A stretch of 64,000 nt of DNA, from the NCBI RefSeq assembly GCF_014204325.1, contig NZ_JACHKT010000017.1:1-64000 (forward strand), written 5' to 3'. Position 1 is the first letter of the stretch. Every line of letters starts with the position of its first letter. Made by a program: the position numbers and the translations under genes. This stretch comes from Arcicella rosea (lineage in GTDB: Bacteria > Bacteroidota > Bacteroidia > Cytophagales > Spirosomataceae). The notes under the pieces were generated by a model. The model made no database searches. It saw only the letters and a program-made list of their open reading frames with translations, and had not been told where the DNA came from. Shown here in pieces: positions 26,497 to 34,700 of this stretch.

Positions 26497-26967
26497 TTAT
26501 TTCTTTACAAAAACTAAAGAAGTAGCGTTAATGCAATAGCGTTTACCAGTAGGTTCTGGGCCATCATCAAAAACGTGACCAAGATGCGCTCCACATTTTT
26601 TGCACAATACTTCATCTCTTGTCATTCCTTCGCTTTTATCTAATGTAACTAAAACATTACTGTCACTCAATGGACTCCAAAAGGATGGCCAACCAGTTCC
26701 AGATTCAAATTTTGTGTTTGAACTAAACAGTTCATTGTTACAACAAACGCAATGATAAACGCCTCTTTGATGATTATCAACATACTTTCCTGAAAAAGCT
26801 CTTTCTGTCCCTTTCTTTCTAGTAATTTGATATTGCTCTGAAGTTAACTGCTTTTTCCATTCTTCTTCGGTTTTCATAATTTCAAACTTATGCACAGTTT
26901 CTTCTGCTGCATAGTCATTACAAGCTACGTTGATGATAGCAACACTTAATAATAGTAGATTTTTCAT
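26497..26967 (-). CDS. msrB: Peptide-methionine (R)-S-oxide reductase, lipoprotein
   Basis: Repairs methionine-R-sulfoxide. The MsrB domain has two zinc CxxC pairs (CVCC and CKKC), the ESGTGWPSFW motif and the catalytic-site RYCINATSL. Residues 1-16 (MKNLLLLSVAIINVAC) form a lipoprotein signal with lipobox, so the enzyme is probably periplasmic or outer-membrane attached. The ATG at 26967 is preferred because AAAGGA precedes it and a clean signal follows. ATGs at 26994 and 27003 are alternatives. Confidence 0.9.
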   Translation of the reverse strand: MKNLLLLSVAIINVACNDYAAEETVHKFEIMKTEEEWKKQLTSEQYQITRKKGTERAFSGKYVDNHQRGVYHCVCCNNELFSSNTKFESGTGWPSFWSPLSDSNVLVTLDKSEGMTRDEVLCKKCGAHLGHVFDDGPEPTGKRYCINATSLVFVKK

Positions 26968-27156
26968 TTTTCCTTTCAACTCTCTAGGCTTCATTGAGAG
27001 CATAATTTAGTCAGAACAAGCCTAAGAAGCCATTAAGCACCTTATAAATACATATACGCAAAAAAAAGCGACAAGTTTTTTTTGCATTTAACTCCTTAAT
27101 AATCAGCAGAAGTTACATTTGATTGAATATTTTTTGATATTTTTTTTGCGTAAAAG

Positions 27157-27187
27157 TTGCACAAAAAGAAAGAAAGTACTAATTTTG
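27157..27187 (+). promoter_or_regulatory. Promoter of tRNA-Ser
   Basis: TTG at 27157-27159 and TAATTTTG at 27180-27187 are separated by 20 nt. The -7 box ends 15 nt before the mature tRNA 5' end. Confidence 0.7.
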
Positions 27188-27202
27188 CATCATCAAAAAC
27201 GA

Positions 27203-27287
27203 AGAGAGTTGGCAGAGTGGTCGATTGCGGCAGTCTTGAAAACTGTTGACTGTAACAGGTCCGGGGGTTCGAATCCCTCACTCTCTA
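27203..27287 (+). tRNA. tRNA-Ser(UGA)
   Basis: The acceptor stem is AGAGAGT/ACTCTCT. The anticodon loop CTTGAAA (27235-27241) has anticodon TGA at 27237-27239. There is a long class II variable arm and a T-loop TTCGAAT. CCA is not encoded. Position 73 reads A where serine tRNAs usually have G, which is worth checking against the exact end. A tyrosine integrase lies 285 nt downstream, so this gene is the likely integration target of the element to the right. Confidence 0.93.
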
Positions 27288-27317
27288 CAATCCTACCTAA
27301 ATCTTAGTAAGGAACAG

Positions 27318-27344
27318 AATCCTACCAATAAAATTGGTAGGATT
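27318..27344 (+). terminator. Terminator after tRNA-Ser
   Basis: A 12-bp stem starting AATCCTACCAAT (27318-27329 with 27333-27344) has a 3-nt loop and is followed by TTTTG. Confidence 0.85.
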
Positions 27345-27428
27345 TTTTGTTTGATGTACTATTTAGAGTCCATTATTGTAATCCCCTTCTAAATTTAAGA
27401 AAATACTCAATTAGACAATAATTGTTTT

Positions 27429-27468
27429 GGTGGCACTTTGGGTGGCAGTAAAATTTTTATTGGTGGCA
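27429..27468. promoter_or_regulatory. Three GGTGGCA repeats upstream of the integrase
   Basis: Direct copies of GGTGGCA lie at 27429-27435, 27441-27447 and 27462-27468. Two of them extend to GGTGGCACTTT. They sit between the tRNA terminator and the integrase start. Their place and spacing suit arm-type integrase binding sites or an autoregulatory operator. The function is inferred. Confidence 0.5.
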
Positions 27469-27571
27469 CTTTAATTACCTTTCAACATTGTAGGCTAGTG
27501 GTTTATTAAGAGCAGTAATAACTCTATAATTAATAACACTACATGCTCAAAAAAAAATCTTAGGACATCGT

Positions 27572-28882
27572 ATGGAAATTCTATTTATGCGTCACAAATG
27601 CAAGGATTCCAATTTTTCAAAAATCTACACTAAAATCAGTTACAATGCTGAAAGGATTGAAGTAGGTTCGACAAACATCAAAATCAACAGTGAACATTGG
27701 GATTTAAAATCAAAACGAGTCACGAATGATGACCCACTAGCACGATTCAAAAATGAACAATTGAGTAAAATTGAATCTGACATTTATTTTGCTTTTAATT
27801 TATTACTAAGAAAGGAAGAGAATATTGATGTAAAAAAATTAAAACGGTGTATTCTCGCAATTGGTGAACCTGAAAAAGAAGAAGAACCAGAAAAATCATT
27901 TATAGAAATCGCAGATATTTGGCTCGAATCTATCTCTAATCCTGAAACTCAAGATAGGAAATTGAGTGTTGGCTCATTAAGGAAATATAAAAATGTAAGA
28001 GATAGCCTTTTGAAATTTTTTATTTATCAGAAAAAAACCACTTTAAAAGTTTCAGAATTTACACCTGCAATGCTTAGGAAATTTAAAAATTGGATGGATT
28101 CAGAATTAAGTTTTGCCCCAACAACTATATACAAAAGATGCCAAGTAGTTAAACAAATTGCCAATTGGGGTGTAAAAAATGAAGATGGCTGCCAAATCAA
28201 CCCAATTGAAGATATTACATTTATAGAACCTGAACCAGAAGATTTCATTTTCTTGAATAATGAAGAATTTCTTAAATTGAAAAATCACAAATTTAGGACG
28301 AAAGCTAAACAAGAAGTAGCAGATTTATTTGTAATATTTTGTAGAACAGGATTTCACTTTGCTGATTTAGTAGAAATTGTAAAAACTGCTCGCAATAAAG
28401 AAATTGAAAAGAAACATTTTAAGATGGGTATTGATGGTAAAATGTGGATTTTCAAAAGTAGGATTAAAACCAAAGTTGTTGCTAAGGTTCCTTATTTTGA
28501 AGAAGTTGAACAAATTCTAAATAAATATGAAGGCTGGGAGAATTTACCAATTAAATCAAATGCTAAAATGAATAGCTATCTCAAACTGATTGCCGAAGAA
28601 CTAAACTTTACAGAAGAACTAACTGAAAAGCTCTCAGTTAAAGCAGGAAGAAAAACCTTAGTCGATTGGTTGTTGAATGATAGAGGCTGGAGTACTGATG
28701 GTGTCATGGTACTTTTAGGCATTAAGAATTTAAGATATTTAGCTAGGTATGGTAAAGCTGATGAAAGAAGAGTTGTTATTGAGATTAATAAATCAAAAAA
28801 ATTCACTGCCTTTTTAGAAGCTCAGGAGCTAGAGAGCTTAAAGACATCCAATATTTCATCAATTATTTCAAACCTCACTTAA
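27572..28882 (+). CDS. Tyrosine recombinase/integrase of the element
   Basis: Site-specific recombinase likely inserting the element at tRNA-Ser. The N-terminal arm-binding domain (1-100) and SAM-like core-binding domain (about 110-215) precede the catalytic domain. Catalytic residues visible are Arg in FCRTGFHFADL, Lys in SRIKTKVVAKV, Arg in KAGRKTLVDW and Tyr in RYLARYGKADERRV. The usual HxxR histidine is replaced (KAGR) and the LGH position reads LGI. I recall this as a subfamily trait in Bacteroidota, not decay. Length is 436 aa. Confidence 0.9.
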   Translation: MEILFMRHKCKDSNFSKIYTKISYNAERIEVGSTNIKINSEHWDLKSKRVTNDDPLARFKNEQLSKIESDIYFAFNLLLRKEENIDVKKLKRCILAIGEPEKEEEPEKSFIEIADIWLESISNPETQDRKLSVGSLRKYKNVRDSLLKFFIYQKKTTLKVSEFTPAMLRKFKNWMDSELSFAPTTIYKRCQVVKQIANWGVKNEDGCQINPIEDITFIEPEPEDFIFLNNEEFLKLKNHKFRTKAKQEVADLFVIFCRTGFHFADLVEIVKTARNKEIEKKHFKMGIDGKMWIFKSRIKTKVVAKVPYFEEVEQILNKYEGWENLPIKSNAKMNSYLKLIAEELNFTEELTEKLSVKAGRKTLVDWLLNDRGWSTDGVMVLLGIKNLRYLARYGKADERRVVIEINKSKKFTAFLEAQELESLKTSNISSIISNLT

Positions 28883-28925
28883 TTTTATTCAAATAGATAT
28901 ATTAATTTTAAAGAAAAAATACACA

Positions 28926-29327
28926 ATGAGAAAAGCTACATTAATTACCATTACATTAGTTTCTACTTACTTTTTTACTTCATGTTCTTCAGTGAATCAC
29001 AACAGAGTAGGTCAGGGAGTTAATACCATCGACCAAGCTGCCAATATCCAGAATCTCAAAAAAGAGGACATCATTGTAGGTAAAAACGTAGAATCTGACA
29101 AAACTTACAGTAAAGTTTGGTTTCTTTTTATACCATTTGGTGGAAAATCAGAAGAAACAAGAAGAGAGAGAGTGTATTTGCAGACTTGTAAACAAAACCA
29201 AGTGGATGGTATATTGCAACCGAAGTATGAAACCAAAAGGTTTTTTATACCTTTGATTCTTTTTACTTATGTTAATTACAAAACTTCAGTTTTAGGGAAG
29301 GGTTATACTATTAAAACTGATAAATAG
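28926..29327 (+). CDS. Small lipoprotein of unknown function
   Basis: A 133-aa protein with a lipoprotein signal ending in FFTSC (Cys20). The mature part has no TM segment except a hydrophobic stretch RFFIPLILFTYVNY near the C-terminus, which may be buried or membrane-associated. It follows the integrase by 43 nt on the same strand and ends at a bidirectional terminator. I do not recognise the family. It may be a cargo gene. Confidence 0.7.
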   Translation: MRKATLITITLVSTYFFTSCSSVNHNRVGQGVNTIDQAANIQNLKKEDIIVGKNVESDKTYSKVWFLFIPFGGKSEETRRERVYLQTCKQNQVDGILQPKYETKRFFIPLILFTYVNYKTSVLGKGYTIKTDK

Positions 29328-29337
29328 CAATTAATTG

Positions 29338-29370
29338 AAAAGGAGGTTAGCTTGAGTCTAACCTCCTTTT
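29338..29370. terminator. Bidirectional terminator between lipoprotein and SRAP genes
   Basis: AAAAGGAGGTTAG (29338-29350) and CTAACCTCCTTTT (29358-29370) form a 13-bp stem with a 7-nt loop. A and T tracts flank both sides. It serves convergent transcripts. Confidence 0.85.
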
Positions 29371-29371
29371 T

Positions 29372-30004
29372 CTAAAATACAACCTTTGCCTCCATTAACT
29401 TTTCATCAAAAGGCTTAATTAAATGACTTAAATCTTTAGCTTCTGGATTTAGCCATTCATTTGCGTCATTTTTTGCAATAATTAATGGCATTCGCTTTTT
29501 GGTATTATGTATCAAAGCCATCATTGGGTTCGCTTCAACGGTTAATATGGCAAATGACCGAACATAGCTATTTGCTTTCAATGGATTTTTCCAATAACTC
29601 CAAATTCCTCCTAAAGCAAAATTCTCTTCTTCTTTTAGTTTGATTAGATGCTTCACTTTACTCTTGTTTTGATGCTGCCACTCATAAAATCCATCTACTA
29701 AAACAAGACATCTTCTACTTTGGGAATCACGAAATGCTGGCTTTTCTATTATTGTTTCTGCTCTTGCATTGAGTGTTTTATTTTGAATTTCCTTTGCTTG
29801 CTCCATTGTAGCCCATGTTGGAATTAATCCCCATCTAACTAAAGCAATTTGCTCAGGATTATCATTCATAATAATTGGTACTCTTTCATGTTCAAAACCA
29901 TTAACTGCACCTTTTGGCTCATACTGTGTACCTTCATAGAATTCAGCCTTAAAGGCTAATTCTAACTTCTCTTTCTTGCTCTCAAGTAATGTATGGTAAC
30001 ACAT
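29372..30004 (-). CDS. SOS response-associated peptidase (SRAP, YedK/HMCES family)
   Basis: Forms a covalent bond with abasic sites in single-stranded DNA through Cys2 and so protects them. Translation from ATG 30004 gives 210 aa beginning MCYHT, with Cys2 at the required second position. Conserved NARAETI, RRCLVLVDGFYEWQH and ALIHNTKKRMPLI (active-site histidine) are present. An in-frame extension to 30103 overlaps dnaE and would bury Cys2, so it is rejected. Third gene of the dinB-dnaE-SRAP operon. Confidence 0.92.
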   Translation of the reverse strand: MCYHTLLESKKEKLELAFKAEFYEGTQYEPKGAVNGFEHERVPIIMNDNPEQIALVRWGLIPTWATMEQAKEIQNKTLNARAETIIEKPAFRDSQSRRCLVLVDGFYEWQHQNKSKVKHLIKLKEEENFALGGIWSYWKNPLKANSYVRSFAILTVEANPMMALIHNTKKRMPLIIAKNDANEWLNPEAKDLSHLIKPFDEKLMEAKVVF

Positions 30005-30039
30005 CTTCTTATTGTTATTTTGAATGGTAAATATAATAT

Positions 30040-32967
30040 TTATTCCATTCGTGGGTCTGCAAGTATTGGTAATTTTTCCATCCATGTAACCTGAATAGAA
30101 CAATGAGAAAATTCCTCCATTACCTTTCCCTTAATATGATAAATTCCTGAGCCTTTGAAGGGAAATTTCTCGCAAGACTTTGGAAAGTGTACCGTATCAA
30201 AAAACTCTCCGAAAATATCAGTAAAGTAACCAAAAAACATCCTTTCTCCTTTCTTTGTTCGTGTAGGTTTGAGGGTAACTAAGTAGCCTAAAATAGCTAC
30301 TTGTTTGCCTATAAACAATGAAAGGTCACTCGCTCTAAAAAAAACTTTTGGAGGATTATAGAGTAGTGAAAAAGGGTTTTGTAAAGTAAAGCCCAAAATC
30401 TCTAACTCATCATAAGCATCTTCTATTCTGCTACTTTTTAGTACTGGAAATTCATAATGTACATCCTCCAATTCAAATAAGTCATTAGAAATTGTAAATA
30501 CTCGCTTTGTATTCTGTTTGGCATGAGCCTCCCAAAGTAGCTCCTTCTTCTGGTAGCCTAAATTACGAAAACTTCCTACACGAATCAGCAATGTAATTTG
30601 TTCTAAACCTGCTGGTACTTTTCTGCAAAAATCATCGAAACTTGTAAAAAGACTTTGTTCTCGTTGTTTTAAAATCCATTCTATTACTTTTTTTTCTAGG
30701 CTTTTGATATGTACCCAACCTAACCAAATCGTATTTCCTTCAATGCGTGTTAGGTAATTACTTTGATTAATGTCAGGTGCTTCGATGATTGCTCCACAAC
30801 GTCTTGCTTCGTGGATATAAAACTCTGTTCGATAAAATCCCCCAAAATTATTAATGACCGCAACCATAAATTCTAATGGAAAGTAGGTTTTAAGATAAAG
30901 ACTTTGATAACTTTCAACCGCATAGCTTGCTGAATGGGCTTTACTAAATGAGTAGCCCGAAAAGCTTTCAATTTGCCTCCAAACTTCTTTTGCTACATCA
31001 TCATATCCAAACTCTTTACAATTCAAGAAAAATTTGTCAACTATCTTTTGGAACTCCGCTCTTGAACGATATTTCCCTGACATTGCTCGTCGTAATACAT
31101 CCGATTCAGCTAATGTCAATCCTGCAAAATGATGAGCCACTTTGATAACATCTTCCTGATAAACCATTACTCCGTAAGTTTCTTGTAGTAAATCCTTCAT
31201 TTTGGGATGTATATAAAATGCCTTTGATGGGTCGTGATGGCGTTCAATATAGGCTTTCATCATTCCAGAACTTGCGACACCCGGTCGAATAATTGAACTC
31301 GCAGCAACTAATGTTATATAGTCTTCACAACGCAACTTCCATATTAGTTGACGCATTGCTGGCGACTCTATGTAAAAACAACCCATCGTTTCATGTGCTT
31401 TTACTTGAGCTTTTATCTTTGGGTCATCTTTAAAAGCTTGAATGGCATGAATATCAACATTAATCCTTTGGTTTTTGAAAACAATATCTACGGCTTCTTT
31501 AATGTGTCCTAAACCTCTTTGACTCAGTACGTCAAACTTTGCAAAGCCTATGTCTTCAGCTACATACATATCAAACTCACAAATAGGGAATCCTTTAGGC
31601 ATAGGGTTTAATGCCGTATAATATGAAAGAGGGATTTCGGAAATAAGTATTCCTCCTGCATGAATGGATAGATAATTTGGAAAGTCCTCTATTAATTTTC
31701 CATACTTAACGATTAAGTGTCCCCATTCTCCTAATTTACTAATATCAATTTGGGAACGTGGATTGGCTAATTCATCAATTTCACTTTTTGGTAATCCAAA
31801 TACTTTCCCTAATTCTCTAAAAGCAGAACGTTCCCGAAATGTTACATAAGTAGCAAGAAGACAAACGTATTGAGAACCATACCTTTTAAATACATAATCT
31901 ATGATTTCATCTCGTTCATCCCATGAAAAATCTACATCGAAATCTGGGGGACTGGTTCGATGTGGATTAATAAAACGCTCAAAATATAAATCAAGGCTTA
32001 TAGGGTCAACATCGGTAATTCCAATACAATAAGCTACTATTGAGTTTGCTCCTGAGCCTCTACCAACATGAAAATAACCTCTACTTCTTGCATACTTGAT
32101 AATGTCCCAAGTAATTAAGAAGTAAGCTCCAAAGTTCAACTCTGCTATTATTTTCAGTTCTTTTTCTACTCGCTCCCTTGCTAATTTATCATGTTTCCCA
32201 TATCTATAAATTACTCCATCATAAGCTATTTTTTTTAATAGTTGTAAATCATCTTCTTTGCTTGTTGTAAAAACCTGACGGTTTTTTATCGGATGAAAAT
32301 CAAACTCAAAATCACACTGCTCTAAAATAGCATTTGTGTTTTGAATGATGGTTGGAAAGTCACTTAAAGTACTTTTTAGAAATTCAGGACTATAAAACAG
32401 CTCTGTTTCTTTTGCCTCAGCCGTCTTTTGTAATTTGCTCAATAGACAATTTTTATCAATGGCTCGGAGCAAGCGATGGCAATTAAAACCTTGTTTGTTC
32501 AAAAAGGTAACTGGTTGCAAAAGGACAAATTTTGATAAATCATGTTGGTACTTCCAAAGCTGCGAAACATCACTGATACTTACTCCAATCAAGTTATTAG
32601 CACTCACTTCGGACTTTCTACTTAATGGATACATTACAATTACATTTTCAAATTCAGGCGTTTTGCTAGGGAATTGCTTTTCGGTTAATTTGTAAGTAGA
32701 AGCAAAAGCATTTATTTCAGAAAAGCCATTTACATTTTTAGCAATACAAACATAGAGTAGCTCATCATCATTACGAAATTCAACTCCCACAACAGGTTTT
32801 ATGTCATTTTTTTGGCAAAGTTTCACAAAGTCAAATGCACCACTCGTCGTATTTATGTCAGTTAAAGCCAGCGTTTTGACATTCAAGGCAATAGCAGTTT
32901 CAATCAATAACTCGATTGAAATTGTACCATACCTTAAACTAAAAAATGAATGACAATTTAAGTACAT
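30040..32967 (-). CDS. dnaE: DNA polymerase III alpha-subunit-like polymerase (DnaE family)
   Basis: C-family DNA polymerase, shorter (975 aa) than a replicative DnaE and probably an accessory or error-prone enzyme. The palm has the PPDFDVDFSWDERDEI acidic motif and KFDVLSQRGLGHI. A helix-hairpin-helix region and OB fold follow. The N-terminal PHP domain is degenerate: the usual HxHS reads NCHS and the later TDH reads TDI, so it is unlikely to bind metals normally. Its ATG overlaps the dinB stop (TAATG), implying coupled translation. The host's own dnaE is not in the window. Confidence 0.9.
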   Translation of the reverse strand: MYLNCHSFFSLRYGTISIELLIETAIALNVKTLALTDINTTSGAFDFVKLCQKNDIKPVVGVEFRNDDELLYVCIAKNVNGFSEINAFASTYKLTEKQFPSKTPEFENVIVMYPLSRKSEVSANNLIGVSISDVSQLWKYQHDLSKFVLLQPVTFLNKQGFNCHRLLRAIDKNCLLSKLQKTAEAKETELFYSPEFLKSTLSDFPTIIQNTNAILEQCDFEFDFHPIKNRQVFTTSKEDDLQLLKKIAYDGVIYRYGKHDKLARERVEKELKIIAELNFGAYFLITWDIIKYARSRGYFHVGRGSGANSIVAYCIGITDVDPISLDLYFERFINPHRTSPPDFDVDFSWDERDEIIDYVFKRYGSQYVCLLATYVTFRERSAFRELGKVFGLPKSEIDELANPRSQIDISKLGEWGHLIVKYGKLIEDFPNYLSIHAGGILISEIPLSYYTALNPMPKGFPICEFDMYVAEDIGFAKFDVLSQRGLGHIKEAVDIVFKNQRINVDIHAIQAFKDDPKIKAQVKAHETMGCFYIESPAMRQLIWKLRCEDYITLVAASSIIRPGVASSGMMKAYIERHHDPSKAFYIHPKMKDLLQETYGVMVYQEDVIKVAHHFAGLTLAESDVLRRAMSGKYRSRAEFQKIVDKFFLNCKEFGYDDVAKEVWRQIESFSGYSFSKAHSASYAVESYQSLYLKTYFPLEFMVAVINNFGGFYRTEFYIHEARRCGAIIEAPDINQSNYLTRIEGNTIWLGWVHIKSLEKKVIEWILKQREQSLFTSFDDFCRKVPAGLEQITLLIRVGSFRNLGYQKKELLWEAHAKQNTKRVFTISNDLFELEDVHYEFPVLKSSRIEDAYDELEILGFTLQNPFSLLYNPPKVFFRASDLSLFIGKQVAILGYLVTLKPTRTKKGERMFFGYFTDIFGEFFDTVHFPKSCEKFPFKGSGIYHIKGKVMEEFSHCSIQVTWMEKLPILADPRME

Positions 32968-34133
32968 TATGAAATCCTCTTATTCTTTTTATCTATCCTC
33001 ACGGCTCTGCCAATAGCATCACTACCGTATTTATCTCTAATTCTATCCATCGCATCATATAATGGGACGACTTTGGTGCTATTATCAAATAAATTAAGTT
33101 GTTCTAAGGCCCTAACTAGTTTCGTGAATCGAATTCCAATTAGGCGTATTAACAATCGTCGGTCGTAGAGTTTTTGAAAAAGGTCGAGTGAGGCTTTGAT
33201 TAAAACATGGTCGGCAGAGGTGATGGGAATATTGAGTTGTTTAGTATGTGTATCAAAATTGGAGTATCGAACTTTCACAGAAATACAACCTGTACAATGA
33301 CCACTTTTGCGAAGGTCATAACAAAGCTGTTCGGTCATACTAATAAAAAGATTGTTCAGCAGATTAACATCAGTAGTATCTTGTTGAAAAGTCATTTCCT
33401 TACTCATCCCCTTTTGTTCATGGAAGGGAATAACTGGGCTAAAATCTATTCCATTGGCTCGCTCCCAAAGCGTTTTACCAATTTTGCCAAAGGTTTTTTC
33501 AAGCAATTTGAGAGGCATTTGGCTCAATGTTCCTACATGAGTAACCCCCATATTTCTAAGAGTTTGTGAAGTAACATTGCCAATTAGAGGAATTTTTGAG
33601 ACTGTTAAAGGAGCTAAAAAATTACGTTCGTTACCTGTCTCTATAAATAGTTGACCAGCAGGTTTTATTTCATTAGTTGCTACTTTCGATACTGTCTTGT
33701 TGATTGATAGCCCCATTGAAATACTGAGTCCCGTTTCTTTAATAACTTTTTGGCGTAATTCAGTAGCAAATTTCCACGTACCAAAAAAACGCTCCATCCC
33801 AGTCATATCTAAGTAAAACTCATCTATACTGGCTTTTTCAACAACAGGAGCATTTTCAGTAATGATGTCAGTCACCATTTTTGAATAAGATGAATAAGCA
33901 TCATAATCACCACGAAGAACGATAGCATCTGGACAAAGCTGGCGTGCTAATTTCATCGGCATTGCAGAGCGAACGCCAAACTTACGAGCCTCATAAGAAC
34001 AAGCAGAAACAACACCACGGTCAGACTGCCCACCAATAATTACTGGTTTCCCAACTAATTGTGAATCTCTTAATTGTTCAACGCCTACAAAAAAACTATC
34101 CAAATCCATGTGGACAATAGCTTTATCGTTCAT
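32967..34133 (-). CDS. dinB: DNA polymerase IV (Y-family translesion polymerase)
   Basis: Y-family polymerase with catalytic MDLDSFF (residues 9-15), SACSYEARKFGVRSAMP and the second acidic motif KASIDEFYLD. HhH, thumb and little-finger domains follow. A beta-clamp-binding peptide EQLNLFDN lies near the C-terminus, so it probably uses a sliding clamp. Length 388 aa. First gene of an operon with dnaE and SRAP. A palindrome at 34149-34167 just upstream may be its operator. Confidence 0.93.
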   Translation of the reverse strand: MNDKAIVHMDLDSFFVGVEQLRDSQLVGKPVIIGGQSDRGVVSACSYEARKFGVRSAMPMKLARQLCPDAIVLRGDYDAYSSYSKMVTDIITENAPVVEKASIDEFYLDMTGMERFFGTWKFATELRQKVIKETGLSISMGLSINKTVSKVATNEIKPAGQLFIETGNERNFLAPLTVSKIPLIGNVTSQTLRNMGVTHVGTLSQMPLKLLEKTFGKIGKTLWERANGIDFSPVIPFHEQKGMSKEMTFQQDTTDVNLLNNLFISMTEQLCYDLRKSGHCTGCISVKVRYSNFDTHTKQLNIPITSADHVLIKASLDLFQKLYDRRLLIRLIGIRFTKLVRALEQLNLFDNSTKVVPLYDAMDRIRDKYGSDAIGRAVRIDKKNKRIS

Positions 34134-34148
34134 TACTTTTTATCATTT

Positions 34149-34167
34149 TGAATACAAATATTATTCA
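34149..34167 (-). promoter_or_regulatory. Candidate operator upstream of dinB
   Basis: The perfect inverted repeat TGAATA-N7-TATTCA lies 15 bp upstream of the dinB start. Its length and place suit a repressor site for a damage-inducible operon. The cognate regulator is unknown. Confidence 0.4.
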
Positions 34168-34284
34168 TTTTTAATTGTAATAGCTAACGATATAAATAAA
34201 AATATTGTTCAAATGTTAAATAATTGCACTTTTAAATAAAAAAAGTATTCGTAATTGCATTGATTCAAATACCATAAAATAGAA

Positions 34285-34306
34285 AAGCCCATCAATTGAA
34301 GGGCTT
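34285..34306 (-). terminator. Hairpin terminator downstream of the PRTase-NADAR region
   Basis: AAGCCC and GGGCTT form a 6-bp stem with a 10-nt loop. On the minus strand it is followed by TTCTATTTT. It lies downstream of the small ORF at 34392. Confidence 0.5.
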
Positions 34307-34391
34307 GAATGCTTTAGAAGTAATAGTTTAGAAAATGAGATATAATTTGGTAAGTTTAGCTCTAAGTCGTTTCAATAACAAAACGGTTGAC

Positions 34392-34544
34392 TTAACCTAT
34401 AATCATTTTTTCAATTTCTTCTTTGGCATTATCTATTACATTTTTTATTTCTATTTCTAATTGTTTTGCCATTTCTCGCAATTCAAAGATATGTGACGCA
34501 TTAGCATGACAGGTAACGAACAAGTATCTCAGAAGGTTTGTCAT
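34392..34544 (-). CDS. Possible 50-aa ORF, maybe a gene remnant
   Basis: The frame from ATG 34544 to TAA 34392 encodes MTNLLRYLFVTCHANASH followed by a charged helix (ELREMAKQLEIEIKNVIDNA). The same frame stays open without a further ATG back to a TAA at 34648. Upstream residues such as NQYPYWSYGI look coding. It may be the 3' end of a decayed gene. No function is recognised. Confidence 0.35.
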   Translation of the reverse strand: MTNLLRYLFVTCHANASHIFELREMAKQLEIEIKNVIDNAKEEIEKMIIG

Positions 34545-34700
34545 GAGTATTCCGTATGACCAGTAAGGATATTGATTTAAAAGCGTTCTGTTGATGTTAA
34601 GATTTGATTTTCAAAGTTGGTTGTCCTGCTTGGACTGAAATTGGGCTTTAGTTGCTGATGATTCTACCAAACCCTATCCAAACTTTTTACAATACCCTTG

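Noticed and set aside
30005-30103. N-terminal extension of the SRAP gene to 30103
   Set aside because: It would overlap dnaE and move the essential Cys2 to an internal position.
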